Shown here: positions 16,199-25,240 of the stretch, piece after piece
Layout: every line of letters begins with the position of its first letter
How positions within the stretch are numbered: position 1 is the first letter of the stretch
Source: an uncultured Chitinophaga sp.
GTDB taxonomy: Bacteria; Bacteroidota; Bacteroidia; Chitinophagales; Chitinophagaceae
Assembly: GCF_937898475.1 (NCBI RefSeq)
Contig: NZ_CALEJS010000011.1
Coordinates: 1-64,000, forward strand
DNA length: 64,000 bases
Direction: 5' to 3'
The notes under the pieces: model-generated
Seen by the model: the letters and a program-made list of their open reading frames with translations, nothing else
Told to the model about the DNA's origin: nothing
Database searches by the model: none
Program-made: the position numbers and the translations under genes

Positions 16199-19100
16199 AT
16201 GCGGATGAAACAAAGCTTGTTTCCGGGGTGGCTTATTGCGGTAAGCCTGCTGAGCTGTGTAGTTAACCGACTACAGGGACAGGACTTTGTGCAATTGCAT
16301 CAAAAAAACAGGGGTAACTCCGCGAAAGGGCACAACAAACAGGAGCCCTACGTACCCCTGAAAGATATGCTATCCGCTGTAGAAACAAAATACCACATCA
16401 GCATCCTCTATAAAGAAAGTACGGTGATCAACAAAATGGCGCCCGCCATTAACCTGGACGGCTACCCGGTGGATACTGCCCTGCAAATACTGCTTACGCC
16501 GCTGGGACTGACTTACAAAAAGCCCAGCCCTACACAGGTGATCATCCTGGAAGCAGCAAAGGAACAGGGGCATTTAGCATCGGACAAAGAGAATAATAGT
16601 ACGCCTGTGATCTTAAGCGGCACTGTAAGGAACGAACAGCATGCGCCCATGCCTTTTGTATCTGTGATCGTAAGCGGCAAGGGGAAAGGTACAGTAACGG
16701 ATGCCCAGGGACATTACCAGCTGCCGCTGCCAGCGGGCAGTTATAAGATACTCTTCAGCAATATCGGGTATAACAGCTACAGTACTACGATAAACGCAAG
16801 CGCAACGGATATGAGGAAGGATGTACAGCTTACAAGATCCGTGGCAGATCTGAGCGGCGTGGTGGTATCTGTTGGCAGCAGGGCCTCGCCGCGCACGTTT
16901 ACGACCACTTCACTCCCGGTGGATAATATTCATGGCGCGGAGTTAGCAACCACCGGGCAACTATCGCTGGACAAGGCTTTGCAGTTCAGGGCGCCCTCTT
17001 TTAATACAGTAAACATGCCCGTGCATGATGCCACCTCACTCTCTGATCCCTATGAGATCAGGAACATGGGACCAAGCCGTACCCTGGTACTGATCAACGG
17101 CAAAAGGAAAAACCCGGGCTCTATAGTGTATATTCAAACCTCTATCGGTCGCGGTGAAACGGAGACAGACCTTGCCGCCATACCGATGGAAGCCATTAAA
17201 CGCGTAGAGATACTGCGCGACGGCGCTTCGGCCCAATACGGATCAGATGCTATTGCAGGCGTGGTGAACATCATCCTGAAAGACCGGTTTGAACATACAA
17301 CGTTTAAAACGGCCACCGGCATTACGCATAAAGGGGACGGTTTTTCTTACCTGGCCAGCCTTAACAGCGGCGCCAACATCGGCGACAAAGGATACATCAA
17401 CTATACTTTCAGCTTTCAGCATGAGGACAAAACCAACCGGGCAGGCAAGGTAGACGCCTGGCAGGAGAATATGGATCTCAGCGATGGCACCGGCGCCAGT
17501 CTGGCCGCGGTGAAAGCGTTCCTTGATCAGTTTCCCGATGCCAATAATATCAGCGGCACCCCATCCGGCACAATAGCCAAATTCCAGGTAAATACCGGCA
17601 TTCCGTTGAAGACAGGTAACACTCTTTATGCGAATGCGGCCTTTGTATATAAGAATATACAGAGCTTTGCCAACTACAGAACGCCCTACTGGAAACAAGA
17701 TCCTTACAACTTACTTCATACGCCCGGCAGCACTTACCTGGGCTTCCGCCCAACCTTTGAAGGAGCGCTGCATGACTACAATGCTACCATTGGCCTGAAA
17801 AGAGAAAAAAGCTGGCAGACAGATATGAGCCTTACCCTGGGAGGTAACCGCCAGCTGTACAGCGTAGCTAATACCTGGAACCCTTCCATGGGCGCACAAA
17901 GCCCTACTTTTTTCCGGCCCGGAGGTTATGCCTTTCATCACCTGGTGGGCAACCTGGATGCCACCAAGGCGGTTAATAATAAACTTTCAGTGGGCTTTGG
18001 CTGCGAATTCCGCAGTGAGACCTTTCGTATTATAGACGGCGATACTGCTTCCTACTATGGCGTGGGGCCGGTATCCTTTTCGGGTATCAGCGCTGCCAAT
18101 GCTATTACTGCCCATCGTTTTAATATTGGCGGCTATGCAGATGCCAGCTATGATCTGAGCAGGGCGGTACTGATCAATGCAACGGCGCGGCAGGAATATT
18201 ACAGTGATTTTGGCAGCGCCTTTGTCTGGAAGCTGAGTGGCAGAAGTAAATTAGCGGAAGACAAGCTCACCTTACGCGCCTCCGCCTCTAGCGGCTTCCG
18301 GGCGCCCAGTCTTCACCAGATCAACCTGCAGACGACCCAGCAGCTATATGTACCCGGACGCGGTATACAAACGAAGGGCATTATCCGCAATAACAGTCCT
18401 GAAGCCAGGCTGCTGGAAGTACCCCGCCTTAAACCGGAGCGGTCGCTGAACTTTACAGCGGGTGCAGGGTTGATACTTTCCCAGCACTTCAGCCTGACAC
18501 TGGACTATTACAATATCGATATCCGGAACAGGATCATTCTCAGCGCAGATATAGGGCCTACTCCCGGCGGGGGCACCCGGCTGGATGATTTTCTGAACAG
18601 CAGGTATATGATGGGGCTGAGCTTTTTCACCAACGGTATCCGCACCAACACACAGGGTATTGACCTGGTAGCCAATTACGGCAATATACGCGTAGGACAA
18701 ACCGGCAAACTGACAATTAACCTGGCGGGCAATTATACCATTGCCAACAAGGTAACGGGCGGGGTGTCTAATCTTAAATTGATTGAGGATGCCGGACAGG
18801 TGATCTTTGATGATGTACAGGAAGCGTTGCTGCTGAGCAGCCGTCCAAAATATAAAGCCATACTCGGTGGCGACCTGGCTATTACACGCTGGAGTCTGCA
18901 TCTGAATAATACCTTATTCGGCCCGGCCACCTTCCGAAATGAGGGACTGGATAAACAGCTGAAACTGGTGTTCCGCAGCAAGGTGGTCACTGATCTTCAT
19001 GCAGGCTATCAATTCAGCAAAGGGTTCAGCACCTCAGTGGCAGTGAATAATATACTTAATGTACTGCCGGCCTACCGGCTGAAAGCACTGAACAGCGAAG

Positions 19101-19249
19101 GGCAAGCCATGCTTAACGACCAGGTACAGGTGACGCGCAATATCAATGCGATTACCTTTAACGGCCGTTACAGTATTGCCACCCACGATGGCGCACACTT
19201 CAGCCAGTTAGGTACCACGTTCCTGCTTAGCATGTATTTCCGGCTATGA
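16199..19249 (+). CDS. TonB-dependent transducer with N-terminal STN domain
   Basis: The order is signal peptide (WLIAVSLLSCVVNRLQGQ), STN domain (about 52-120, VPLKDMLSAVETKYHISILY), carboxypeptidase-regulatory-like domain (LSGTVRNEQHAPMPFVSVIV), TonB plug (NMGPSRTLVLINGKRK) and a barrel ending in FLLSMYFRL. The 1016 residues match receptor 11739-14450 block for block after the STN domain, so the two arose by duplication. The STN domain is the part that contacts FecR in the periplasm, making this receptor the likely signal input of the locus. It ends 10 bp from the convergent stress-protein gene. Confidence 0.93.
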   Translation: MRMKQSLFPGWLIAVSLLSCVVNRLQGQDFVQLHQKNRGNSAKGHNKQEPYVPLKDMLSAVETKYHISILYKESTVINKMAPAINLDGYPVDTALQILLTPLGLTYKKPSPTQVIILEAAKEQGHLASDKENNSTPVILSGTVRNEQHAPMPFVSVIVSGKGKGTVTDAQGHYQLPLPAGSYKILFSNIGYNSYSTTINASATDMRKDVQLTRSVADLSGVVVSVGSRASPRTFTTTSLPVDNIHGAELATTGQLSLDKALQFRAPSFNTVNMPVHDATSLSDPYEIRNMGPSRTLVLINGKRKNPGSIVYIQTSIGRGETETDLAAIPMEAIKRVEILRDGASAQYGSDAIAGVVNIILKDRFEHTTFKTATGITHKGDGFSYLASLNSGANIGDKGYINYTFSFQHEDKTNRAGKVDAWQENMDLSDGTGASLAAVKAFLDQFPDANNISGTPSGTIAKFQVNTGIPLKTGNTLYANAAFVYKNIQSFANYRTPYWKQDPYNLLHTPGSTYLGFRPTFEGALHDYNATIGLKREKSWQTDMSLTLGGNRQLYSVANTWNPSMGAQSPTFFRPGGYAFHHLVGNLDATKAVNNKLSVGFGCEFRSETFRIIDGDTASYYGVGPVSFSGISAANAITAHRFNIGGYADASYDLSRAVLINATARQEYYSDFGSAFVWKLSGRSKLAEDKLTLRASASSGFRAPSLHQINLQTTQQLYVPGRGIQTKGIIRNNSPEARLLEVPRLKPERSLNFTAGAGLILSQHFSLTLDYYNIDIRNRIILSADIGPTPGGGTRLDDFLNSRYMMGLSFFTNGIRTNTQGIDLVANYGNIRVGQTGKLTINLAGNYTIANKVTGGVSNLKLIEDAGQVIFDDVQEALLLSSRPKYKAILGGDLAITRWSLHLNNTLFGPATFRNEGLDKQLKLVFRSKVVTDLHAGYQFSKGFSTSVAVNNILNVLPAYRLKALNSEGQAMLNDQVQVTRNINAITFNGRYSIATHDGAHFSQLGTTFLLSMYFRL

Positions 19250-19259
19250 TCACCTTCAG

Positions 19260-20087
19260 TTATTCATGCACGGTAAGCAGCGGCAGTTTTGCGTTGTAGA
19301 CCAGGTGCCGCGTGGTGCTTTTACGAAACAGGTTGCGGAGAAAATTGAAATACCTGGGAATGGTAATCAGCAATGAGATGTCATGTTCCTTTGCATAGTC
19401 CATAATGCCTTCCCCGATATCCTTATTTTCAACAAAAACATACTCCGGCTTATACTTATCAAAGATGTGATGCAGGCTGTATATTTCCGTAGTTGTTTTA
19501 GGTGAAAAACGGTGGTTGCCGTCGTCTACATTAATCACCACCAGCCGGGCCTGGAACGTTTCCAGCACTTTATCCAGTGCATCCAGCGGTGTGGCTTCTG
19601 ACACCTTTTCCAGGTCGCAGGCCAGCAGGATCCGCTGGGGTGGGATAACCGGCGCGTCAGGAGGCACCATCAGCACCGGGCACTGCCCTACCTCTGATAT
19701 TCTTAATGCCGTGCTGCCCACGATCATTCTTTCCAGGCCTGATTTCTCTGATACGCCAGTTACGATGAGCTGTGCATCCTCCTGCTTACAGATCTCGTTA
19801 ATGTTTTCATCCATCATGCGCTCCTCGCCCCTGGTATCCACCACCACATCAGGACCTGTCCGCTCTTTTACCTTTGCCGCCAGCTCATTCAGTTTACGTT
19901 CTACTGCATTATACAGCTCTGTGCCAACATATGGCGTCACAGGCAGATCAGTGGTGGGCGCCATTACCTGGTAGGCGTGATACAAGGCAATACGCGGAAA
20001 ATTAAAACGGGTAGCCAGCATACAGGCGTACTCCATCGCATGATCCGCCGAGGCTGAAAAATCTGTACAAACAAGGATCGTTCTCAT
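19260..20087 (-). CDS. Universal stress protein, tandem UspA domains (275 aa)
   Basis: Two UspA-like domains lie in tandem. The first starts MRTILVCTDFSASADHAMEY and ends with the nucleotide-loop signature VGSTALRISEVGQCPVLMVP. The second (about 140-275) begins RILLACDLEKVSEATPLDAL and ends RKSTTRHLVYNAKLPLLTV. The start at 20087 is chosen because the domain begins there. The open frame to 20153 adds 22 residues with no domain sense. Such proteins bind ATP or other nucleotides and respond to starvation or redox stress. It is monocistronic and divergent from the glycosidase pair. Confidence 0.92.
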   Translation of the reverse strand: MRTILVCTDFSASADHAMEYACMLATRFNFPRIALYHAYQVMAPTTDLPVTPYVGTELYNAVERKLNELAAKVKERTGPDVVVDTRGEERMMDENINEICKQEDAQLIVTGVSEKSGLERMIVGSTALRISEVGQCPVLMVPPDAPVIPPQRILLACDLEKVSEATPLDALDKVLETFQARLVVINVDDGNHRFSPKTTTEIYSLHHIFDKYKPEYVFVENKDIGEGIMDYAKEHDISLLITIPRYFNFLRNLFRKSTTRHLVYNAKLPLLTVHE

Positions 20088-20170
20088 ACCTTTTCTCCCC
20101 GAAAAAATTGCGCCAAAGTGTAGCAGGCCCAACTGCTTAACTTTAAATGTCATACTTACACTTTAAATGA

Positions 20171-20178
20171 TTATTTTG
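20171..20178 (+). promoter_or_regulatory. Possible -7 element TTATTTTG before the GH51 gene
   Basis: This is one mismatch from TAnnTTTG. It would give a leader of about 42 nt to ATG 20224, like the other predicted promoters in the window. No -33 element is evident. Confidence 0.3.
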
Positions 20179-20223
20179 TGACCCTGACATAGTTATCTTC
20201 AACTACAAACAAATTATTCCACT

Positions 20224-22833
20224 ATGAAAAAGGGCTGGCTGCTCCTTCTGTTAATAACGGGTATAGTAATGCATTGGGGAAAAGTGACCGTGGCACGCGC
20301 TGTTGCCAATAACCGCGATTCGGTATACCTGTTTTCCTACGCTTCGGGGAAGAACAATGACCATAACGGGCTGCATTTTGCGTGGAGCCGGGATGGACAG
20401 CAATGGTATCCCATCGGGAATGAATTTGGATTCCTGAGAAGCGACTATGGAAGGTGGGGCACGGATAAGCGGATGATCAGTCCGTACCTGATGAGGGGCC
20501 GGGATGGGATGTGGCATTGCGTGTGGAGCCTGAATGAAAAGGACCACCTTTTTGCCCATGCAGCGTCTGCAGACCTGGTGAACTGGAAAAGGCAAAGCTA
20601 CCCGGAGGCAGGAGGCGGCAGTAATGTATTGCAGCCGGTGCTGAGGTATGATGCAGAACGGCAGGTGTATACCATTACACACAGCAGTGCGGATGGCAGA
20701 TATTACCAGGTAAATACGGCTGACTTTAAAACTTATACGCCTGCAGGAGAAGTGGAAGCCGGTCAGTATGCCGATGGAAGCGTACAAATAGCATTACCGG
20801 GAGGCATGACCAGGGGGCAGCTACACCGGGTAGCCTGGACAACGGTAGACCGGCTCGTTAAAACATATGAAGGAAAACAATTCAAAAGGGCGCAGGAATC
20901 AGAGACAACCCAGCAGGATGGGGAACGTTTTGCAAAACTGCAGCCGGTTAAGGCAAATATCAAAATTGCAGCGGAGCAGGCCAAACCGATCAGTGATCTG
21001 CTGCTGGGGATATTCTTCGAGGATATTAACTACGCTGCAGATGGCGGCTTGTATGCGGAGCTGGTACAGAACCGGGATTTTGAATATACCCCGGGCGATA
21101 AAAGAGGAAGGGATCCGGGCTGGAACAGCAGGCACTCCTGGACATTACGTGGAGCGCAGATAAGTTTTGATATAGATTCTTCAACGCCGATCCATGTTAA
21201 CAATCAGCACTATGCCGTGCTGGATACGAAGGCGCCGGGGGGCGCCCTGGTGAACGGCGGGTTTGACGGGATACCGGTGCAGCAGGGAGCTCAATATGAG
21301 CTTTCGTTGTTTGGTAAACAGCTGGATGGGAAAAACGGGAAGCTGGCCGTACGCCTGGTGGATAAACAAGGCAGTGTGCTGGCGCAAACAACGGTAGCGC
21401 TACCCCCGGGTTCCTGGAAAAATGTAAAGGCAGTTTTGACGGCAAAAGCGCATGCAGACAGCGCACAACTGGAATTGCAGCCACTGGCCGCAGGGCGGCT
21501 GGCGCTGGATATGATATCGCTGTTTCCGCAGCACACCTTTAAAGGAAGAAAGAATGGTTTAAGGGCAGATCTGGCACAGGTAATTGCAGATATGCACCCG
21601 CGCTTTGTGCGTTTTCCCGGCGGATGTGTTGCGCATGGAGACGGACTGGCTAATATGTACCGCTGGAAGCATACCGTCGGGCCACTGGAAGCGCGCGTGC
21701 CGCAGCGGAACATATGGGGATATCATCAGTCGGCCGGTCTGGGGTATTTTGAATACTTCCGCTTTTGCAAAGACATTGGCGCGGAGCCCTTACCGGTGCT
21801 GCCCGCAGGTGTTCCCTGCCAGAACTCCGGGCCAGGTGAAAAAGGCAGCGGGCAACAGGGAGGCATCCCTATGGACCAGATGGATGATTATGTGCAGGAA
21901 GTGCTGGACCTGATAGAATATGCGAATGGCGATGTACATACAAAATGGGGTAAGCAACGTGCCGAAGCGGGGCATCCGGCGCCTTTTCACCTGAAGTACA
22001 TTGGAATAGGGAATGAAGACCTGATCACAGATGTGTTTGAGGAGCGGTTTACCATGATCTTTAAGGCGGTGAAGGAAAGGCACCCGGAGATCACGGTGAT
22101 CGGGACAGCAGGCCCTTTCTTTGAGGGCACTGATTACGAGGAAGGATGGGACATTGCCAATAAGCTGCAGGTGCCGATGGTAGACGAACATTATTACATG
22201 TCCCCCGGCTGGTTCATTAACAACCAGGATTTCTATGACAGCTATGACCGCTCCAGGTCTAAGGTATACCTGGGAGAGTATGCCGCGCATACAGCCGGAA
22301 GGCGCAGCAATATTGAGTCTGCACTGGCAGAAGCCTTGTACCTGACAGCGCTTGAAAGGAACGGGGATGTGGTAAGCATGGCCTCTTACGCACCTCTACT
22401 GGCAAAAGAAGGGCATACACAATGGAAGCCCGATCTTATCTACTTTACCAACACCACGGTGAAACCTACCGTAAATTATTATGTACAACAGCTGTATGGC
22501 CAGTATGGAGGGGATGAATACCTGCCGGGTACTGTAACACTCTCCAACAGCGAAGAAGCAGTGCGCAAACGTGTAGGGGTATCTGTTGTACGGAATACAA
22601 AAAACAAAGAGCTGATCCTGAAGATGGTGAACCTGCTTCCGGCGCCTGTAGAATCAGGCATTGACCTGGGCGGTATTGCGCTGCTCAGTGACAAAGCTGA
22701 CAAGATCGTGCTGCAGGGCCAGCCGGCAAGCGAGGATGCGAGACAGGAAAACAGCACCACCAATGTGGCAGCACAGTTTAAAACAACACTGCCCCCCTAC
22801 TCTTTTACCCTGATCCGTATCAAAACAAAATAA
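20224..22833 (+). CDS. GH51 alpha-L-arabinofuranosidase with N-terminal GH43-like segment
   Basis: A secreted 869-aa glycosidase. After the signal peptide, residues about 35-190 resemble the start of a five-bladed GH43-type module (GMWHCVWSLNEKDHLFAHAA, SADLVNWKRQSYP). Residues about 240-435 look like the N-terminal beta and carbohydrate-binding-like region common in GH51. The catalytic barrel follows with RFPGGCVAHGDGLANMYRWK. The acid/base is Glu598 in GIGNEDL and the nucleophile Glu685 in YLGEYAAHT. A C-terminal beta domain closes the protein. It should remove alpha-L-arabinofuranose from arabinan, arabinoxylan or similar polymers. The GH43-like part is short and may be non-catalytic. The next gene, a GH27, starts 8 bp later. 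Confidence 0.9.
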   Translation: MKKGWLLLLLITGIVMHWGKVTVARAVANNRDSVYLFSYASGKNNDHNGLHFAWSRDGQQWYPIGNEFGFLRSDYGRWGTDKRMISPYLMRGRDGMWHCVWSLNEKDHLFAHAASADLVNWKRQSYPEAGGGSNVLQPVLRYDAERQVYTITHSSADGRYYQVNTADFKTYTPAGEVEAGQYADGSVQIALPGGMTRGQLHRVAWTTVDRLVKTYEGKQFKRAQESETTQQDGERFAKLQPVKANIKIAAEQAKPISDLLLGIFFEDINYAADGGLYAELVQNRDFEYTPGDKRGRDPGWNSRHSWTLRGAQISFDIDSSTPIHVNNQHYAVLDTKAPGGALVNGGFDGIPVQQGAQYELSLFGKQLDGKNGKLAVRLVDKQGSVLAQTTVALPPGSWKNVKAVLTAKAHADSAQLELQPLAAGRLALDMISLFPQHTFKGRKNGLRADLAQVIADMHPRFVRFPGGCVAHGDGLANMYRWKHTVGPLEARVPQRNIWGYHQSAGLGYFEYFRFCKDIGAEPLPVLPAGVPCQNSGPGEKGSGQQGGIPMDQMDDYVQEVLDLIEYANGDVHTKWGKQRAEAGHPAPFHLKYIGIGNEDLITDVFEERFTMIFKAVKERHPEITVIGTAGPFFEGTDYEEGWDIANKLQVPMVDEHYYMSPGWFINNQDFYDSYDRSRSKVYLGEYAAHTAGRRSNIESALAEALYLTALERNGDVVSMASYAPLLAKEGHTQWKPDLIYFTNTTVKPTVNYYVQQLYGQYGGDEYLPGTVTLSNSEEAVRKRVGVSVVRNTKNKELILKMVNLLPAPVESGIDLGGIALLSDKADKIVLQGQPASEDARQENSTTNVAAQFKTTLPPYSFTLIRIKTK

Positions 22834-22841
22834 TAAGCGTT

Positions 22842-24179
22842 ATGAAACAGGTATATACATTGCTACTGGTGATCTTTGGCCTGGGCGTCCGGGCGCAAAG
22901 CAAAGGAGATTTTCACAACTGGGCAGTTACCCCGCCAATGGGATGGAACAGCTGGGATTGTTTTGGCCCTACCGTTACGGAAGCGGAGGTAAAGGCCAAT
23001 GCAGACTATATGGCCAAACATCTGAAAGCCTATGGCTGGGAATACGTGGTGGTGGATATTCGCTGGTATGTGAGCAATGACAAGGCGCATGGATATAACG
23101 AAACCAATGCGGAATATAACATAGATGAATACGGCAGGTTCATACCTGCGGTGAACCGCTTTCCTTCAGCTGCAGGTGGTAAAGGCTTTAAGCCGCTGGC
23201 AGATTACCTGCATAGCAAGGGGCTGAAATTCGGTATTCACATCATGCGTGGTGTACCGGTAGTAGCAGTAAAACGGGGCCTGCCGGTAAAAGGAACGAAA
23301 GTGACAGCGAAAGACATTTATTCAACACAGGACCAGTGCAAATGGTTGCGGGATATGTATACCATTGTTCCTGACAAGGAAGGTGCGCAGGAGTATTACA
23401 ACTCACTTTTTGACATGTATGCTTCCTGGGGTGTGGATTTTGTAAAGGTAGACGATCTTTCTGCGCCTGTCTATCATGCGGAAGAAATAGAAATGATCCG
23501 CAAGGCAATAGACCGTACGGGGCGTAAGATCCTGCTGAGTACATCGCCGGGCGAGACGCCGGTTGCCCGGGGAGCACACGTACAGCAGCATGCCAACATG
23601 TGGCGTACCGTGGATGATTTCTGGGATGCCTGGGAACCGCTGCATGCACATTTTGAAGTGTTTGAACGCTGGAATAAATGGCGTACCGCCGGTGCATGGC
23701 CGGATGGGGATATGCTGCCGCTGGGCCGGATCGGTATCCGTGCAGAACGGGGTAATCCGCGTATGACCAAATTTACGAAGGATGAACAGTATACTTTGAT
23801 GACGCTATGGTGTATCTTCCGTTCGCCGCTGATGTTTGGCGGCAACCTGCCGGATAATGATCCATTTACGCTTTCATTGCTGACCAACAGGAACGTGCTG
23901 GCCGTTCTGAAGAACAGCAGCAATAACAAGCCTTTGTTAAATGATGAGGAGAAGGCCATATGGACAGCCGATGCACCCGGCGCGGGCCGCCGGTATGTGG
24001 CTGTATTTAACAAGGGAACTGACAAGGCGGCCATTACGGTTGATCTTACACAGATAAGGGCCACAGGTAGCTGTAAGGTAACGGATCTGTGGACGGGTAA
24101 GGTGCTGGGGAAGTTCAGCGGAAGTTTCAGTCCGGAGATCAACCCGCACGGGGCAGGCCTGTATAAGATCAGCTACTGA
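22842..24179 (+). CDS. GH27 alpha-galactosidase / beta-L-arabinopyranosidase
   Basis: A signal peptide (YTLLLVIFGLGVRAQ) precedes a GH27 barrel with the entry motif TPPMGWNSWDCFGP. The nucleophile is Asp204 in DFVKVDDLS and the acid/base region is RTVDDFWDAW (Asp258/259). A small C-terminal beta domain ends PHGAGLYKISY. At 445 aa the length fits bacterial GH27 enzymes. The family includes alpha-galactosidases and beta-L-arabinopyranosidases. Its pairing with an arabinofuranosidase makes arabinose-containing plant polymers a plausible substrate for both. It is co-transcribed with the GH51 gene; no SusC/D pair is adjacent. Confidence 0.9.
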   Translation: MKQVYTLLLVIFGLGVRAQSKGDFHNWAVTPPMGWNSWDCFGPTVTEAEVKANADYMAKHLKAYGWEYVVVDIRWYVSNDKAHGYNETNAEYNIDEYGRFIPAVNRFPSAAGGKGFKPLADYLHSKGLKFGIHIMRGVPVVAVKRGLPVKGTKVTAKDIYSTQDQCKWLRDMYTIVPDKEGAQEYYNSLFDMYASWGVDFVKVDDLSAPVYHAEEIEMIRKAIDRTGRKILLSTSPGETPVARGAHVQQHANMWRTVDDFWDAWEPLHAHFEVFERWNKWRTAGAWPDGDMLPLGRIGIRAERGNPRMTKFTKDEQYTLMTLWCIFRSPLMFGGNLPDNDPFTLSLLTNRNVLAVLKNSSNNKPLLNDEEKAIWTADAPGAGRRYVAVFNKGTDKAAITVDLTQIRATGSCKVTDLWTGKVLGKFSGSFSPEINPHGAGLYKISY

Positions 24180-24187
24180 TATTTTAG

Positions 24188-24195
24188 TATTTTTG
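24188..24195 (+). promoter_or_regulatory. -7 element TATTTTTG of the sigma/anti-sigma pair
   Basis: An exact TAnnTTTG match located 44 bp before ATG 24240. The predicted leader is about 41 nt. It lies just after the GH27 stop codon, so the sigma gene probably has its own promoter rather than reading through from the glycosidases. Confidence 0.5.
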
Positions 24196-24239
24196 GCATA
24201 TGAGCCAAGCTCCAATATCTTAAAACACGGACGCCATCA

Positions 24240-24824
24240 ATGAAGGAGCCAGTAAAAAATGTTCGGGCGGATGCAAATGAGATGATGAAGTCGTGGGTAA
24301 CATTATTCACCCACAGCATGTACGAATGGGCCTACTACAAAGTAGCTGACAAAGCCACGGCAGAAGACCTGGTGCAGGAAACATTCCTGTCGGCCTTTCA
24401 GTCGCTGGACCGGTTCAGGCAGGAAAGCCAGCCAAAGACCTGGCTGTTTTCCATCCTGAACCATAAGATCACCGACCATTTCCGTAAAAAGGTGAAAAGT
24501 CCGCTGGTAAATGAAGGAGGCGCAGGGCTGGATCATTATTTTGATCATCATGGCGAATGGGGGGATCATTCCCGCCCGCAGCAATGGGTCGGCGATGACA
24601 GTCACCTGCTGGACCGGCCCGAATTCAGGAACACTCTGGACGAGTGTATGCGGCGGCTGCCGGGCAGCTGGTCTGCAGCGCTTCAGCTGAAATACCTGAG
24701 TGAAAAGGACGGCAAGGAAATTTGTCAGGATCTGCAGATCTCTCCGTCTAATTTCTGGCAGATGCTGCACCGTGCAAAACTGCAATTGAGAAAGTGCCTG
24801 GAGGTACACTGGTTTAAAAGGTAA
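24240..24824 (+). CDS. Sigma-70 family (ECF) sigma factor
   Basis: Region 2 is clear: YYKVADKATAEDLVQETFLS followed by AFQSLDRF and KTWLFSILNHKITDHFRKK. Region 4 carries LPGSWSAALQLKYLSEKDGK and a helix-turn-helix EICQDLQISPSNFWQMLHRA. The linker is long and His/Asp/Gly-rich (DHYFDHHGEWGDHSRPQQ). This linker and the neighbouring zinc-finger protein match a sigma subgroup (TIGR02943-like) that pairs with a small anti-sigma factor. The gene is 3 bp from that partner. Confidence 0.9.
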   Translation: MKEPVKNVRADANEMMKSWVTLFTHSMYEWAYYKVADKATAEDLVQETFLSAFQSLDRFRQESQPKTWLFSILNHKITDHFRKKVKSPLVNEGGAGLDHYFDHHGEWGDHSRPQQWVGDDSHLLDRPEFRNTLDECMRRLPGSWSAALQLKYLSEKDGKEICQDLQISPSNFWQMLHRAKLQLRKCLEVHWFKR

Positions 24825-24827
24825 ACG

Positions 24828-25103
24828 ATGAAGAAGCGGATCATACATTTCTTTGTGCTGTCCTGCAAAAAAGCAAGCGGGCTGATAGAGAAAAATCTCT
24901 ACTTTAAACTTTCCCTCCCGGAAAGGATACAGCTGCGCTGGCACCTTACGCTGTGTGATGCCTGTAGCACCTATAAAAAACAAAGCGGCCTGCTGCATGA
25001 TCTGCTCAGCAGGCATGAACATGATCACACACAGGCACCTCCCCTCCCTGAAGATGCCACACAAGAACTTAAAGAAAAGATTATCAGAAAATTGGAGCAT
25101 TAA
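24828..25103 (+). CDS. Zinc-finger anti-sigma factor (ZAS-like, 91 aa)
   Basis: The short protein has the H-x3-C-x2-C zinc motif of ZAS anti-sigma factors (WHLTLCDACSTY) and a preceding SERIQLRWHL-type helix (LPERIQLRW). No transmembrane segment is evident, so it is probably a soluble, redox- or zinc-responsive partner that holds the sigma factor encoded 3 bp upstream. The C-terminal helix is charged (TQELKEKIIRKLEH). Targets of the pair are unknown; the following NEW3/ABC operon has its own promoter. Confidence 0.8.
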   Translation: MKKRIIHFFVLSCKKASGLIEKNLYFKLSLPERIQLRWHLTLCDACSTYKKQSGLLHDLLSRHEHDHTQAPPLPEDATQELKEKIIRKLEH

Positions 25104-25190
25104 TAAAAAAGACCGCTCCCTATCCGCCTCCATTTCTTAAAATTTCCTTAAAAAACCTGCCTGTCACTTTCTCAATTTCCACCATTTAAA

Positions 25191-25198
25191 TAAATTTG
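25191..25198 (+). promoter_or_regulatory. -7 element TAAATTTG of the NEW3/ABC operon
   Basis: An exact TAnnTTTG match, with a predicted start near 25202 and a 39-nt leader to ATG 25241. The region before it is AT-rich; no clear -33 TTTG. Confidence 0.5.
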
Positions 25199-25240
25199 GC
25201 ACGCTTAATTAGTCATTGAAACCATTTACTGTTATATATT

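Noticed and set aside
14948..16213. Minus-strand open frame of 421 codons opposite fecR
   Set aside because: Antisense shadow of fecR; Phe/His/Cys-rich, no recognisable motif.
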